DNA from: Acinetobacter celticus
Lineage (GTDB): Bacteria; Pseudomonadota; Gammaproteobacteria; Pseudomonadales; Moraxellaceae
Assembly: GCF_001707755.1 (NCBI RefSeq)
Contig: NZ_MBDL01000008.1
Location: forward strand, 124,001 to 188,000
Direction: 5' to 3'
DNA length: 64,000 bases
The position numbers were made by a program, and so were the translations under genes. Positions 50,389 to 59,712 of this stretch are shown in pieces. Within the stretch, counting starts at the first letter, position 1; each line of letters starts with the position of its first letter. The notes beneath the pieces are model-generated. The model made no database searches, was not told the origin of the DNA, and worked only from the letters and a program-made list of their open reading frames with translations.

Positions 50389-50976
50389 TTATTTCACAGT
50401 ATGTTTGGTGCGGATTAAATTTTTCAAGTCATAACCTACAGATTTTGCATAATCTAAATATTCATTCACAACGCGCGGGTCTGGATGAGGGTCTCGTGAA
50501 AGCACCCACATGTATTTACGGCTAGGCTCACCGACCAAAACGGTTTGATAGTTTTCGTCAATTTTTAAAATCCAGTAATCACCACGCCCTGCTGGCAACC
50601 AACGAATGGCTTCTGGTAAAAAACTTACTTTAAGCTTGGTATTAAAGGGTGCATTTTGAACAAAAGCCTCGCCTATTGCATGACTTTGCTGACCGTCTTT
50701 CATCGTACAGCGGTTATCCACTAGTACATTGCCATTTTCATTGAAGGTATAGGTTGCAGTGACATTGCTATCGCATTGATTTTGAAAAGACATCGGTTTG
50801 CGGGCAATTTCATACCAAACCCCTAAATATTTATCTAGCTCAACCTTGTCAGCCACATGCAATGGTTTTGCCTGAGCATATACCATAGTCGTGGCAGCCA
50901 AGCCCAATAAAATAACACCACCCACGGCAATTTTTGCCAATTTATACCCTGCTTTTGGAAGGTTTTCTGCAGTCAT
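50389..50976 (-). CDS. blc: Lipocalin (Blc-like)
   Basis: A 195-residue lipocalin. The lipocalin N-terminal motif (LGVWYEIARKP) is intact, and the second region GDYWILKIDENYQTVLVGEP matches the Blc family. An N-terminal membrane segment (about 15-33) anchors it or acts as signal; the sequence after it, VYAQ, has no lipobox Cys, unlike the E. coli lipoprotein Blc. Probably binds or carries a lipid or hydrophobic ligand in the periplasm. Two cysteines (QNQC, DNRC) could pair. Confidence 0.87.
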   Translation of the reverse strand: MTAENLPKAGYKLAKIAVGGVILLGLAATTMVYAQAKPLHVADKVELDKYLGVWYEIARKPMSFQNQCDSNVTATYTFNENGNVLVDNRCTMKDGQQSHAIGEAFVQNAPFNTKLKVSFLPEAIRWLPAGRGDYWILKIDENYQTVLVGEPSRKYMWVLSRDPHPDPRVVNEYLDYAKSVGYDLKNLIRTKHTVK

Positions 50977-51123
50977 AATTTAAGTACCTTTACTGTCGCG
51001 TTCACACGCTGTAATAAAAAGCGATCAATTAAAATAACGTGTAAAAAACGTCCTGACTGTCTAGGTTCTGTAATGGTTTTCAATACCTTGTAAATTACAC
51101 ACAACACAAAACTATCATTCAAG

Positions 51124-53160
51124 CTAAAGAAGCATCTGTGCCTTTAAACGCAATATTTCATCACGCACACGCGCTGCTTGCTCAAATTGTAGCTCTTTCG
51201 ATGCTTTCAACATCTCTTTTTCCAACTTAGAGAGATGTTTCGCCAGTAATTTTGGATCGGACAATAAATGTCGTTCGTCTGCACTCAATGCCCGTGATTG
51301 ATCTGAAATATTGGTTTCAATTTCATCATCATTGAGTACCTCACCATCATCTAAATCTTTTGTCACTTGACGTACTGCACTACGTGGCACAATGCCATGC
51401 TCTTCATTAAATGCAATTTGTCTCGCACGGCGACGATCCGTTTCATCTATGGCTCTTTGCATAGAATCGGTAATACGGTCTGCATATAAAATGGCTTTAC
51501 CATTAATATTACGTGCAGCACGACCAATGGTTTGAATCAACGCACGTTCGGAACGCAAAAAGCCTTCTTTGTCGGCATCTAAAATCGCCACCAGAGACAC
51601 TTCTGGCATATCCAATCCTTCACGTAGCAAGTTAATGCCAATTAAGGCATCGTGTACACCTGAACGTAATTCATGAATAATCTTGGTACGTTCCATCGTA
51701 TCAATATCGGAATGTAAGTAAGCGACTTTAACGCCATATTCTTTTAAATAAGAAGTCAGATCTTCCGCCATGCGCTTGGTTAGAGTCGTGACAAGCACTC
51801 GCTCATTCAACTCTTTGCGGTTATTAATTTCTGACAGTACATCATCAACTTGGGTCAATACTGGACGAATTTCAATTTCAGGGTCAATCAACCCTGTTGG
51901 ACGCACTACTTGTTCAACAATCTGTTGCGACTTTTCTAATTCGTATTTGGCTGGTGTTGCACTGACATAAATCGTGGTCGGAACAATGCGCTCCCACTCT
52001 TCGAATTTCATTGGACGGTTGTCCAACGCACTGGGTAAGCGAAAACCATAATTGACCAAATTTTCTTTACGTGAACGGTCACCTTTATACATGGCGCCAA
52101 TTTGTGGCACGGTCACATGTGACTCATCAATAATCAGTAAGGCATCGTCTGGTAAATAGTCAAATAAAGTCGGTGGTGCTTCGCCCGCAGGTCGGCCCGA
52201 TAAATGCCGTGAATAGTTTTCAATCCCGTTGGTATAACCCAGTTGTTGCATCATTTCTAAGTCATAACGTGTGCGCTGTTCAATCCGCTGTGCTTCCAGC
52301 AATTTATCATGGGCGCGAAAAAATTCTAAACGATCCTTCAATTCGTCTCGAATGGTGTCAATGGCACGAGTTAAATGATCTTTTGGTGTTACATAATGGC
52401 TTTTTGGATAAATGGTCACACGAGGTACTTTACGAACCATTTTACCCGTCAGCGGGTCAAACCAACGAATAGAATCAACTTCATCATCAAACAGTTCTAT
52501 ACGAATGGCATGTTGGTCAGATTCGGCAGGAAAAATATCAATAATTTCGCCACGTATACGATATGTCCCGCGTAAGAACTCAAGTTCATTGCGGCTATAC
52601 TGCATTTCAACCAAACGACGGATAATATCGTCACGGTTTAAGACATCCCCCTGCACAATATGAAGCAACATGCTCATATAGGCATTAGGGTCACCCAAAC
52701 CATAAATTGCAGAGACAGAAGCAATAATAATAGCATCACGACGTTCCAGTAATGAGCGCGTCGCAGAAAGGCGCATCTGGTCAATGTGATCATTAATCGA
52801 AGAATCTTTTTCAATAAATGTGTCCGAAGATGGCACATAGGCTTCAGGCTGATAATAGTCGTAATAACTTACGAAATATTCCACAGCATTGTTGGGAAAA
52901 AATGCTTTAAATTCGCCATACAACTGTGCCGCCAACGTTTTATTATGTGCCATGACAATGGTCGGACGTTGCGTCTGTGCAATGACATTGGCCATGGTGT
53001 AAGTTTTCCCTGAACCAGTCACGCCCAACAACAACTGATCGTGATAACCTTTTTCTATGCCTTTTACTAATTTTTCAATGGCTTGAGGCTGATCGCCCGC
53101 AGGCTGATAATGGGTCACTAATTCAAAAGGCAACTTTTCTGACACGGGCACTTCACTCAC
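51124..53160 (-). CDS. uvrB: UvrABC excinuclease subunit B
   Basis: A 678-residue helicase-like subunit of nucleotide excision repair. Walker A ([12 protein letters not shown]), the beta-hairpin region with [20 protein letters not shown], Walker B ([10 protein letters not shown]) and helicase motif QTIGRAARN are all present. The C-terminal UVR motif ([21 protein letters not shown]) that binds UvrC closes the chain. It starts at a GTG. It is divergent from the macro-like gene at 53289, with 128 bp between. No LexA box is seen, and Acinetobacter lacks a standard LexA. Confidence 0.97.
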   Translation of the reverse strand: MSEVPVSEKLPFELVTHYQPAGDQPQAIEKLVKGIEKGYHDQLLLGVTGSGKTYTMANVIAQTQRPTIVMAHNKTLAAQLYGEFKAFFPNNAVEYFVSYYDYYQPEAYVPSSDTFIEKDSSINDHIDQMRLSATRSLLERRDAIIIASVSAIYGLGDPNAYMSMLLHIVQGDVLNRDDIIRRLVEMQYSRNELEFLRGTYRIRGEIIDIFPAESDQHAIRIELFDDEVDSIRWFDPLTGKMVRKVPRVTIYPKSHYVTPKDHLTRAIDTIRDELKDRLEFFRAHDKLLEAQRIEQRTRYDLEMMQQLGYTNGIENYSRHLSGRPAGEAPPTLFDYLPDDALLIIDESHVTVPQIGAMYKGDRSRKENLVNYGFRLPSALDNRPMKFEEWERIVPTTIYVSATPAKYELEKSQQIVEQVVRPTGLIDPEIEIRPVLTQVDDVLSEINNRKELNERVLVTTLTKRMAEDLTSYLKEYGVKVAYLHSDIDTMERTKIIHELRSGVHDALIGINLLREGLDMPEVSLVAILDADKEGFLRSERALIQTIGRAARNINGKAILYADRITDSMQRAIDETDRRRARQIAFNEEHGIVPRSAVRQVTKDLDDGEVLNDDEIETNISDQSRALSADERHLLSDPKLLAKHLSKLEKEMLKASKELQFEQAARVRDEILRLKAQMLL

Positions 53161-53288
53161 GTTTCTGCGAACCCCGTATTTTAACAGACTCTGAACTGCA
53201 CCATGCCCCTCATTGTAATTTTTTACGTAGTTTCAGGCAGATGAATTTTGTTTTCGCTTGACCCGCCCGCCATTCATCGGCAACATGA

Positions 53289-54098
53289 ATGGACAAGATT
53301 ACGACAGTAGCACAGCCTATGACTTACCATTATCATGACGAAACCATCATCAAAAGCTTACCCGAAGATACGGTTTTTGTATTTGGTAGCAATATGGCTG
53401 GAACACATGCAGGTGGTGCTGCCCGTACCGCACTAGAAAATTTTGGTGCAATGAAAGGTGTCGGGCGTGGCTGGGCTGGACAAAGCTTTGCGATTCCAAC
53501 CATGAATGAACATTTACAACAAATGCCATTGTCGCAAATTCAGCATTATATTGATGATTTTAAAATTTATACCAAGAACCATCCTAAAACCAAATATTTT
53601 ATTACCTCTGTTGGTTGTGGCGTTGCAGGTTATAAAGTCGAAGAAATTGCGCCTATGTTTAAAGGCATTTCACATAACGTGATTTTTCCTGCTTCATTCC
53701 GCCCTTTTGTCGAAAAACCCTTACCCAAATTAACACAACACTTTTTAAAAACTATTTTTACCGATCCTGTCATTTTTTCTGCACAAGATGATGATGTTAT
53801 TGCCCCATTAGATTTATCTGAAAATGAAAAAAGTGCAGCCAAAATTATTTTAAATACACAAATTTATCCAACCGACAGCAATGGTCGTGATCGTACGTTC
53901 GAAATACAAGATATTCTGCACACCTTGCAAAATAAAGGTTTTGACTGGCAAAATCCTGCTGAAGGCGCTGCGATCTATGGAAGCGTGATTCTAGCTCTAC
54001 TTGAATTGTATAATATTAATGAAACAGATTTTGCCGATGTCTGGCTAGGTAAACGGGAAATCTCCCCACCCAAACCCGCCAACCACTCCCGTAAATAG
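53289..54098 (+). CDS. Macro-like domain protein, function unknown
   Basis: A 269-residue protein. The N-terminal half has an alpha/beta layout with FVFGSNMAGTHAGGAARTA near residue 30, resembling the nucleotide-binding loop of macro-type and related phage/bacterial proteins, then TSVGCGVAGYKVEEIAP. The C-terminal part (about 170-255) is helical with a hydrophobic core (EGAAIYGSVILALLELYNIN). I do not know the function; ADP-ribose or NAD-related binding is only a guess from the Gly-rich motif. Start could be ATG 53289 or ATG 53319; neither has a strong ribosome-binding site. Divergent from uvrB. Confidence 0.65.
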   Translation: MDKITTVAQPMTYHYHDETIIKSLPEDTVFVFGSNMAGTHAGGAARTALENFGAMKGVGRGWAGQSFAIPTMNEHLQQMPLSQIQHYIDDFKIYTKNHPKTKYFITSVGCGVAGYKVEEIAPMFKGISHNVIFPASFRPFVEKPLPKLTQHFLKTIFTDPVIFSAQDDDVIAPLDLSENEKSAAKIILNTQIYPTDSNGRDRTFEIQDILHTLQNKGFDWQNPAEGAAIYGSVILALLELYNINETDFADVWLGKREISPPKPANHSRK

Positions 54099-54104
54099 CA
54101 CATG

Positions 54105-54137
54105 AAAAAAGCCAATCAGAATTGATTGGTTTTTTTA
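54105..54137 (+). terminator. Terminator after the macro-like gene
   Basis: CCAATCA-GAAT-TGATTGG hairpin with T-run after and A-run before. Confidence 0.83.
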
Positions 54138-54226
54138 TTTATTTCGGTTATTTTGAGAGATAAATCACATTATATTAAAATTATATCTTTCACTTCCGAA
54201 AAAATACCCAGAAACAGAGCCCAGAA

Positions 54227-55663
54227 ATGATGCTGAATGACAATCCCATTTTCAATATATCGCCAATTCCCTTATGGCTTGAAGACTTCAGTGACATCAA
54301 AAAACAACTGGACACTTGGCGTAAGCAAGGGGTGCAAGACTTAAGGCAATATTTATTTGAAAATCCATCTCTAGTGGTTGAAAGCACCCAAAAAATTAAA
54401 ATACTTAATGTGAATGCCCGTACCTTAGAATTGTATGAAGCCCATCATTTTAATCATTTATGTGAAAATTTAGATCAAATTTTCCAACAAGATATGCTCA
54501 ATACCCATATTAATGAGCTGGTTGAGTTATGGGAAGGAAAAACACATTTTAGTAATACAGCCGTTAATTACACGCTCAATGGCAAGCGCCTTGATATTCA
54601 GCTCCGTTGTATAATTTTGCCAGAGCACGAGCATGATTGGTCTCAAGTACTCATCAGCACTGAAAACATTACCCCTTACCGCGATGCTTGTCGGCTAGAA
54701 GAAAAAAACCGTCAACTTGCCGAGTCTCGTTTTAACTTCTCACCAACGTCCCTTTGGGTTGAAGACTTCAGCAGTATTAAAACGCGCTTAGATCAGCTTA
54801 AAAAAATTGGAATTGAAGATTTCACTACATTTTTAGATGTACACCCTGATTTTATTCAGCAATGCATCAAAGAAATTATCATCACAGATGTCAATCAAGC
54901 GACGCTGAATTTATTTTGCGCTACGGACAAAGCCACATTGCTTCAAAATATACATAAAGTTTTTAGTCATGAAATGACCCAAACCTTTCGCTGCCAGCTA
55001 CTAGACCTTTGGAATGGTAAAATCCACCATCAACATGAAGCAGTCAATTATGCATTAGATGGCAGTATTCGCCACGTGCTTTTACAATTTACCGTTTTCC
55101 CTGGATTTGAGGACACATGGAGTACCGTTCAAGTTGCTTTGGTGGATATTACGGCACGCAAAAAAGCTGAAAATTATTTAGAATATTTAGGCAAGCACGA
55201 TGTACTTACAAAACTCTATAATCGTACTTTTTATACCGAAGAAATTAATCGTCTAGAACGAAGTATGCAACGTCCAATCTCTTGTATCTTTATCGATTTA
55301 AATGGCCTTAAAGAAGTAAATGACCTTTATGGACACGATGCAGGAGATGAATTACTCAGACGTATGGGCAATGTCCTGAACCAACTCATTCAAAACACCC
55401 AATATACTGCGTCTAGAATTGGCGGAGATGAGTTTGTGGTTTTATTGCCAAATGCAGATGAGCCTTCATTAAAAAACTGTCTAGATAGCTTGCATGAGCT
55501 CATGTATATAGATAATCAATATAATTCTACTATCCCCATCAGCTTATCGCTTGGGCATGCAAGCTCAACCTTAGGTGAAAGAATTGAAGACACATTAAAA
55601 CGGGCTGATGCGGCAATGTATCTGCAAAAAAAGGCCTATTATATGCGTCTAAAACCGCTTTAA
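54227..55663 (+). CDS. Diguanylate cyclase with two tandem PAS-like domains
   Basis: A 478-residue cytosolic enzyme that probably makes cyclic di-GMP. The catalytic GGDEF is intact (RIGGDEFVVLLP), as is IDLNGLKEVNDLYGHDAGDEL. The RxxD inhibition site five residues before GGDEF is absent. Two similar N-terminal repeats of about 145 residues (PLWLEDFSDIKKQL and SLWVEDFSSIKTRL; then LWEGKTHFSNTAVNYTLNG and LWNGKIHHQHEAVNYALDG) form PAS-like sensors made by internal duplication. No membrane segments, so it senses a cytosolic signal. Together with the PilZ/FimX pair it shows active c-di-GMP signalling in this organism. Confidence 0.88.
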   Translation: MMLNDNPIFNISPIPLWLEDFSDIKKQLDTWRKQGVQDLRQYLFENPSLVVESTQKIKILNVNARTLELYEAHHFNHLCENLDQIFQQDMLNTHINELVELWEGKTHFSNTAVNYTLNGKRLDIQLRCIILPEHEHDWSQVLISTENITPYRDACRLEEKNRQLAESRFNFSPTSLWVEDFSSIKTRLDQLKKIGIEDFTTFLDVHPDFIQQCIKEIIITDVNQATLNLFCATDKATLLQNIHKVFSHEMTQTFRCQLLDLWNGKIHHQHEAVNYALDGSIRHVLLQFTVFPGFEDTWSTVQVALVDITARKKAENYLEYLGKHDVLTKLYNRTFYTEEINRLERSMQRPISCIFIDLNGLKEVNDLYGHDAGDELLRRMGNVLNQLIQNTQYTASRIGGDEFVVLLPNADEPSLKNCLDSLHELMYIDNQYNSTIPISLSLGHASSTLGERIEDTLKRADAAMYLQKKAYYMRLKPL

Positions 55664-55680
55664 ATCATCCGAATCAAACA

Positions 55681-55708
55681 TAAAAAAACCTGCAAATGCA
55701 GGTTTCTT
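55681..55708. terminator. Bidirectional terminator
   Basis: AACCTGCA-A-ATGCAGGTT hairpin with A-run and T-rich flank between the cyclase and the 59-aa gene; best on the minus strand, where T-run follows. Confidence 0.75.
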
Positions 55709-55709
55709 A

Positions 55710-55889
55710 TTAACGCTTGCCCATAGAGCGACGTGTACCACGCGGAGGCATCCACGTACGGTCAGCATAGCCTTCTGGTTTCGGACGTACCTGATTATGC
55801 ACAGAATCTTGCTGTGCCTGATCAGCAGATGCAATAGGAAACGGAAGTTTCACTACAGCCTTTTTTTTGGGAGGATTTTGCGTATTCAT
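55710..55889 (-). CDS. Small basic protein of 59 residues, function unknown
   Basis: A 59-codon frame read from ATG 55889: MNTQNPPKKKAVVKLPFPIA at the start, RPKPEGYADRTWMPPRGT near the end, closing RRSMGKR. It is rich in Lys, Arg and Pro, with no membrane segment. A terminator follows its stop directly, and it is too short for simple length filters. Codon use looks like its neighbours. Not recognised from a described family; the C-terminal Arg/Pro cluster suggests a nucleic-acid or protein-binding tail, which is a guess. Confidence 0.65.
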   Translation of the reverse strand: MNTQNPPKKKAVVKLPFPIASADQAQQDSVHNQVRPKPEGYADRTWMPPRGTRRSMGKR

Positions 55890-56334
55890 GTGATTTACTC
55901 AATCAAAACTGTCGCTATTGTACAAAAAAAATAGCCTGCATGTGAAATGCTTTACGAAAAATGCCTTTTTCAGACCTTTAATTCCTTATTCTGACTCATC
56001 AAACCGTACAATTTTTCACCGATAAGAAAAATCGTATAGATGTTCACGCAAGTTGGAATATGCATCAAAAAACCCAAAAAATATCAAAAAATATCAAAAA
56101 ATATCAAAAAATATCAAAAAATATACGGCGATCGACCATCAACTTTTCATAACGTATTGTAATGATTTTTACAGAACACTAAAAAATAAAGTACGTATTT
56201 GAAGTATATTTCTTAGATTTTTACAGAAAGTACACCAGATTCTCTGCCTTAAATAACAATGTTCACCATTTTTCATTCTCATAATTGGCCTCTAAAAAAA
56301 ATATCAAATCAATATATTGGACATGGAGTCCTGA
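55890..56334. other. Intergenic region upstream of the OmpW-type gene
   Basis: 445 bases, no supported gene. It holds the phased A-tract repeat (56076-56125) and AT-rich sequence up to a GGAGTCCTGA ribosome-binding region before ATG 56335. Confidence 0.5.
56076..56125 (+). repeat. Tandem AAAAAATATC repeat (10 bp, about 5 copies)
   Basis: Four exact copies of AAAAAATATC and a fifth ending TATA. The A6 tract recurs every 10 bp, close to one helix turn, which is known to give intrinsic DNA curvature. It lies about 210 bases upstream of the OmpW-type gene and 190 from the 59-aa gene, so it may bend DNA near their promoters or vary in copy number. Confidence 0.9.
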
Positions 56335-57483
56335 ATGAATAAAATTTTACTTTGCACAGCTGTATCTATAGCTACGTTACCCATTATGAGTCATGCGACC
56401 AATTCACCTTATTTTAGTTTAAAAAATGGCGATGGTTTTAAACGCTTTTCTGTCTCTGTCGGTGCATTGCATGTTATGCCTCAAGGCAAAGCTCAACCCT
56501 TTCATGTCAATACTGCCGTTAATGAAGGAACAAAATCGAAAGTCGGTGATGTTCAAGCTACGTCTGTACTTGATGCTATTGATGAATCCCAAAATGGCGC
56601 ATCTACAAAAAAAGGCATTTTAAAAGGTCTTTTAGATGTTGAAAAAACCACTATTTTAGATCTTGGAATTATTAATCAAGGGCTCATTTCATACAAAGGG
56701 AACGATGGTCAACAATATTTGAAAGGCAATATTGCTGGCGAAGCGACTTTATATGGGCTTTCAGATTGGGATAATGCAGGCACAGGGCTTGAAGCCGATG
56801 ATGTGACAACATTAGGCATCATGACCAATTATTTCTTTACCGATAATATTTCATTTGAAATGAAAGCAGGTATTCCTCCTAAAGTGGACTTGCAAGGTCA
56901 AGGGAAAATTTATGCGCCCCTCAGCGGTATTGCAACACCAGAAGGTATTGGTGCTATTTTAGGTGACCTTCCCCTCAAAAAAAGTATTGAGATTACTGAC
57001 TTAGGCGCATATGGGCCAGCTGCAACGGCACGCGCATGGACACCTGCATTTGAATTTCAGTACCACTTTGGCAAAACAGGCGTGAATAAATTCCGCCCTT
57101 ATGTCGGTTTTGGGATGATGTATGCCTATTTCAATGAGTTGAAAATTAATCCACGTACTGAACAAGATTTGATTGCTGCTGGTCATATGATTGCAAATAT
57201 TAAAGATGGCAAAGCAGGTGCTGCTTTGGATGGAAAACCAAGTAGTACCAATCCTAAAGTTGACTTAGAAGCATCCGACACCTTTGCTCCCATTGCGACC
57301 GTTGGCTTTACTTACGACTTTAATGACAAATGGTTTGCAGTCGGTTCTGTGTCTTATGCACATATGAAAAATGACACGACCATTACTGTTTCAGATGATA
57401 CACACGGTGAGTTAATCCGCTCTCAAGCAGATATTGAAATTAACCCGATTCTTGCATATGCAGGTATTGGAATACGTTTCTAA
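56335..57483 (+). CDS. OmpW-family outer membrane protein, large form
   Basis: A 382-residue outer-membrane beta-barrel protein. The signal peptide ends near SHA; FSVSVGALHVMPQG opens the barrel in the OmpW way, and the C-terminus ends in phenylalanine (YAGIGIRF), the outer-membrane sorting signal. Segments TNYFFTDNISFEMKAGIPP, and FRPYVGFGMMYAYFNE match OmpW. At 382 residues it is well above E. coli OmpW (212); extra residues after position 45 and around 190-260 probably form long loops or turns. OmpW proteins form small hydrophobic channels. Likely expressed as a single gene. Confidence 0.82.
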   Translation: MNKILLCTAVSIATLPIMSHATNSPYFSLKNGDGFKRFSVSVGALHVMPQGKAQPFHVNTAVNEGTKSKVGDVQATSVLDAIDESQNGASTKKGILKGLLDVEKTTILDLGIINQGLISYKGNDGQQYLKGNIAGEATLYGLSDWDNAGTGLEADDVTTLGIMTNYFFTDNISFEMKAGIPPKVDLQGQGKIYAPLSGIATPEGIGAILGDLPLKKSIEITDLGAYGPAATARAWTPAFEFQYHFGKTGVNKFRPYVGFGMMYAYFNELKINPRTEQDLIAAGHMIANIKDGKAGAALDGKPSSTNPKVDLEASDTFAPIATVGFTYDFNDKWFAVGSVSYAHMKNDTTITVSDDTHGELIRSQADIEINPILAYAGIGIRF

Positions 57484-57501
57484 AATATCGCCATAACTAG
57501 C

Positions 57502-57528
57502 AAAGACGACATCCGTCGTCTTTTTTTA
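57502..57528 (+). terminator. Terminator after the OmpW-type gene
   Basis: AAAGACGAC-ATCC-GTCGTCTTT hairpin with a T-run. Confidence 0.87.
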
Positions 57529-57621
57529 TGGCTTACACATAACAAAATTTTATTACTTGGTTAAAATTATTTAATCGTTTTCATAGAATGAATCGAATAC
57601 CATAGGCGCACAACATAGCGC

Positions 57622-58848
57622 ATGGACAGCCCAATGACCGACTCTCGATTCTCAAAACCTCTCATTTATATGCTGATAGGAAGTGCCATCATTTTGGCAT
57701 TATCGTTGGGAGTACGTCATGCATTCGGACTTTATCTTGTTCCCATGAGCCACGAATTTGGTTGGGGACACAATGTCTTCAGCCTTGCCATTGCCATGCA
57801 AAACTTAATTTGGGGCGCAGTTCAACCCATTACGGGGGCTTTTGCCGATAAATACGGCAGTAAAGTTGTTGTCGCTGTTGGTGGACTTTTATATAGTCTG
57901 GGGCTATTGCTCATGGCGGTTAGCTCTACAGGATGGATGCTGAATTTAAGTGTAGGATTAATTTTAGGACTGGCACTATCAGCAACCTCTTTTCCCGTAT
58001 TACTGTCAGCTGTTGGACGGGCAGCGCCCCCAGAAAAGCGAAGCATGGCCATGGGTATTGCCAGTGCAGCTGGGTCGTTTGGCCAATTCATTATGTTGCC
58101 TTCTACCCTCTTGCTCTTACAGAGTTTTGGCTGGTCAGCTGCCTTGGTCGTGAGTGCCATTTTAGTGGCTTTAATTGTGCCATTGGCATGGATGCTTAAA
58201 GCACCCATGTATGTCGCGCCAAATGCTCATTCAGCAGAAAGTAAACCAAACTTAGGCTTTAAAGATGTTTTAATCATTGTCAAAAATCATAAACCGTTTT
58301 GGTTCTTAGCTTTAGGTTTTTTGGTCTGTGGCTTCCAAGTGGTCTTTATTGGTCTTCATTTACCCGGCTATTTAATTGACCATGGTTATACGGCAACGAC
58401 AGGTACAATCTTTTTGGCATTAATTGGTTTATTTAACATTATTGGAACCTATAGCGCAGGTTGGCTAGGTGGGAAATTTTCTAAACCGCATTTACTCATG
58501 TGGTTATATGGCTTGCGTGGCATTGCCATTATTGGCTTTTTAATGTTGCCCTTAAGCACATGGACAATTTATGCTTTTGGCGTCATTATGGGCTTATTAT
58601 GGTTGGCTACCGTGCCTCTAACCAATGGTATTGTGGCCAATATGTTTGGGGTAAAATACTTAAGCATGCTCAGTGGCATTGTATTTTTCACCCATCAAGT
58701 CGGGTCATTTTTTGGTGGATGGTTGGGTGGTGTAAACCATGATATGACAGGTAATTACAATATGATTTGGGCCGTTTCAATTATTTTAAGTGTATGTGGC
58801 GTATTGGTTCATTTCTTTGTTACAGAGGAGCATGTCATTCATGACTGA
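57622..58848 (+). CDS. MFS transporter
   Basis: A 408-residue MFS permease with 12 predicted segments. The first half has FADKYGSKVVV in the loop after segment 2, and the second half GWLGGKFSK and FMMLPLSTWTIYAFG. The substrate is unknown; the group resembles monocarboxylate-type carriers. Start may be ATG 57622 or ATG 57634, since only a few residues differ. Its stop overlaps the start of the next, 44-codon gene. Confidence 0.83.
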   Translation: MDSPMTDSRFSKPLIYMLIGSAIILALSLGVRHAFGLYLVPMSHEFGWGHNVFSLAIAMQNLIWGAVQPITGAFADKYGSKVVVAVGGLLYSLGLLLMAVSSTGWMLNLSVGLILGLALSATSFPVLLSAVGRAAPPEKRSMAMGIASAAGSFGQFIMLPSTLLLLQSFGWSAALVVSAILVALIVPLAWMLKAPMYVAPNAHSAESKPNLGFKDVLIIVKNHKPFWFLALGFLVCGFQVVFIGLHLPGYLIDHGYTATTGTIFLALIGLFNIIGTYSAGWLGGKFSKPHLLMWLYGLRGIAIIGFLMLPLSTWTIYAFGVIMGLLWLATVPLTNGIVANMFGVKYLSMLSGIVFFTHQVGSFFGGWLGGVNHDMTGNYNMIWAVSIILSVCGVLVHFFVTEEHVIHD

Positions 58849-58975
58849 TTCTATGTTGGGCTTAAAACTAGCCATTACTGGCGCTATCCTCCTATTATTT
58901 ATTATCGCCATTGCCTTGTGGCTTCGAACGCCCGAACTTTTTGACTATTTTAACCAAGCTTTTTGCGCACATTAA
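58841..58975 (+). CDS. Single-segment membrane microprotein of 44 residues
   Basis: An ATG overlaps the MFS stop by 8 bases (ATGACTGA), with GAGGAG exactly 10 bases upstream, a strong ribosome-binding site. The product MTDSMLGLKLAITGAILLLF... has one hydrophobic segment (about 8-28) then a short polar tail. Because it overlaps and follows the transporter, it may be a small partner of that permease, as known for some MFS and other membrane proteins (inference). Size and context, not homology, support it. Confidence 0.65.
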   Translation: MTDSMLGLKLAITGAILLLFIIAIALWLRTPELFDYFNQAFCAH

Positions 58976-59149
58976 TGCTTAATTTTTTGATATTTCTCAG
59001 TCGTTATCGGACTTTGTTTTTAATATTTAAGATTAGAAAAAAGTGTGAATGTTATGATGTCAATTTCAGTTTAAAAGACCTTTATTAAAGTAGCTTGAAC
59101 TGGAAAAATTACATAGTGATAAGAATTTCATTCAACCCTGATAAAATTG

Positions 59150-59174
59150 CTTCGGACAGAATTTTTGTCCGAAG
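59150..59174 (-). terminator. Hairpin terminator of the 68-aa gene
   Basis: CTTCGGACA/TGTCCGAAG, a 9-bp perfect stem with a 7-nt loop; on the minus strand it is followed by AATTTTATC. It ends the small gene at 59187. Confidence 0.6.
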
Positions 59175-59186
59175 ACAAATTCATCC

Positions 59187-59393
59187 TTAAACTTCAACTA
59201 CTTTATAAATACTAGATGAATTTTGACTTTCAAACAAAAGCTCAATACTTGGCAATATAACTTCACCATCAATCACAATATGTTCAATACGATTGAACAC
59301 TTCAAGTGATTCTGGTCTAAGACGTAAAAGTGCTTTTGCATCTAAAATCTGACTAAACTGGTCCTTAACTTTAATATCAATTATTATGGTCAT
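59187..59393 (-). CDS. Hypothetical protein of 68 residues
   Basis: A 68-residue frame beginning MTIIIDIKVKDQFSQILDAK, acidic with a beta-alpha-beta feel; I do not recognise it. AGAG lies about 10 bases before the ATG and a 9-bp hairpin follows the stop, which supports a real transcription unit. Neighbours are the MFS/microprotein pair (convergent) and the intergenic region with the likely small RNA. Confidence 0.5.
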   Translation of the reverse strand: MTIIIDIKVKDQFSQILDAKALLRLRPESLEVFNRIEHIVIDGEVILPSIELLFESQNSSSIYKVVEV

Positions 59394-59569
59394 GGTTATT
59401 ACTCTATTTATTTATGAATTATTTTTTATAGCACAGGCCACTCTTTACACCTTCTTAAAAAGTGTTAGATTTTTTGGCATTGTAAACTTAGGTAGTTAGA
59501 ATAATTATAGATCAGTAAGATATGATCAACTGATGTAAATTGTATGACAAAACGATACGTTTCCACATT

Positions 59570-59706
59570 AAAAAAGCTCGCATTTCTGCGAGCTCTATGT
59601 TGGAAGGCTAGTGCTGATTTGTTGTCTTAACCGAAGTTTATGACTCAATTAGCTGTCATTGATCCGTCCAACTACATCGTAGCGTCTTTATGTTGCGACC
59701 TACTGT
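59570..59706 (-). ncRNA. Probable small RNA of about 137 nt
   Basis: Minus strand: promoter elements (next entry) predict a start near 59706, and the transcript would end in AGCTCGCA-GAAA-TGCGAGCT followed by six T at 59570-59594, a clean rho-independent terminator. Between them no reading frame longer than a few codons occurs. The RNA can form AUGAC/GUCAU and GUUGGA/UCCAAC stems, and has a GGACGGA stretch in single-stranded context. Not recognised as 6S, tmRNA, RNase P or another common RNA. No convincing protein alternative. Confidence 0.65.
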
Positions 59707-59712
59707 AGTTTT

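Noticed and set aside
56076-56125. CRISPR-like array
   Set aside because: Repeat unit is 10 bp with no spacers; it is a simple tandem A-tract repeat.
57822-58208. Frame of 128 codons opposite the MFS gene
   Set aside because: Shadow of the MFS coding strand; composition follows the reverse of hydrophobic codons.
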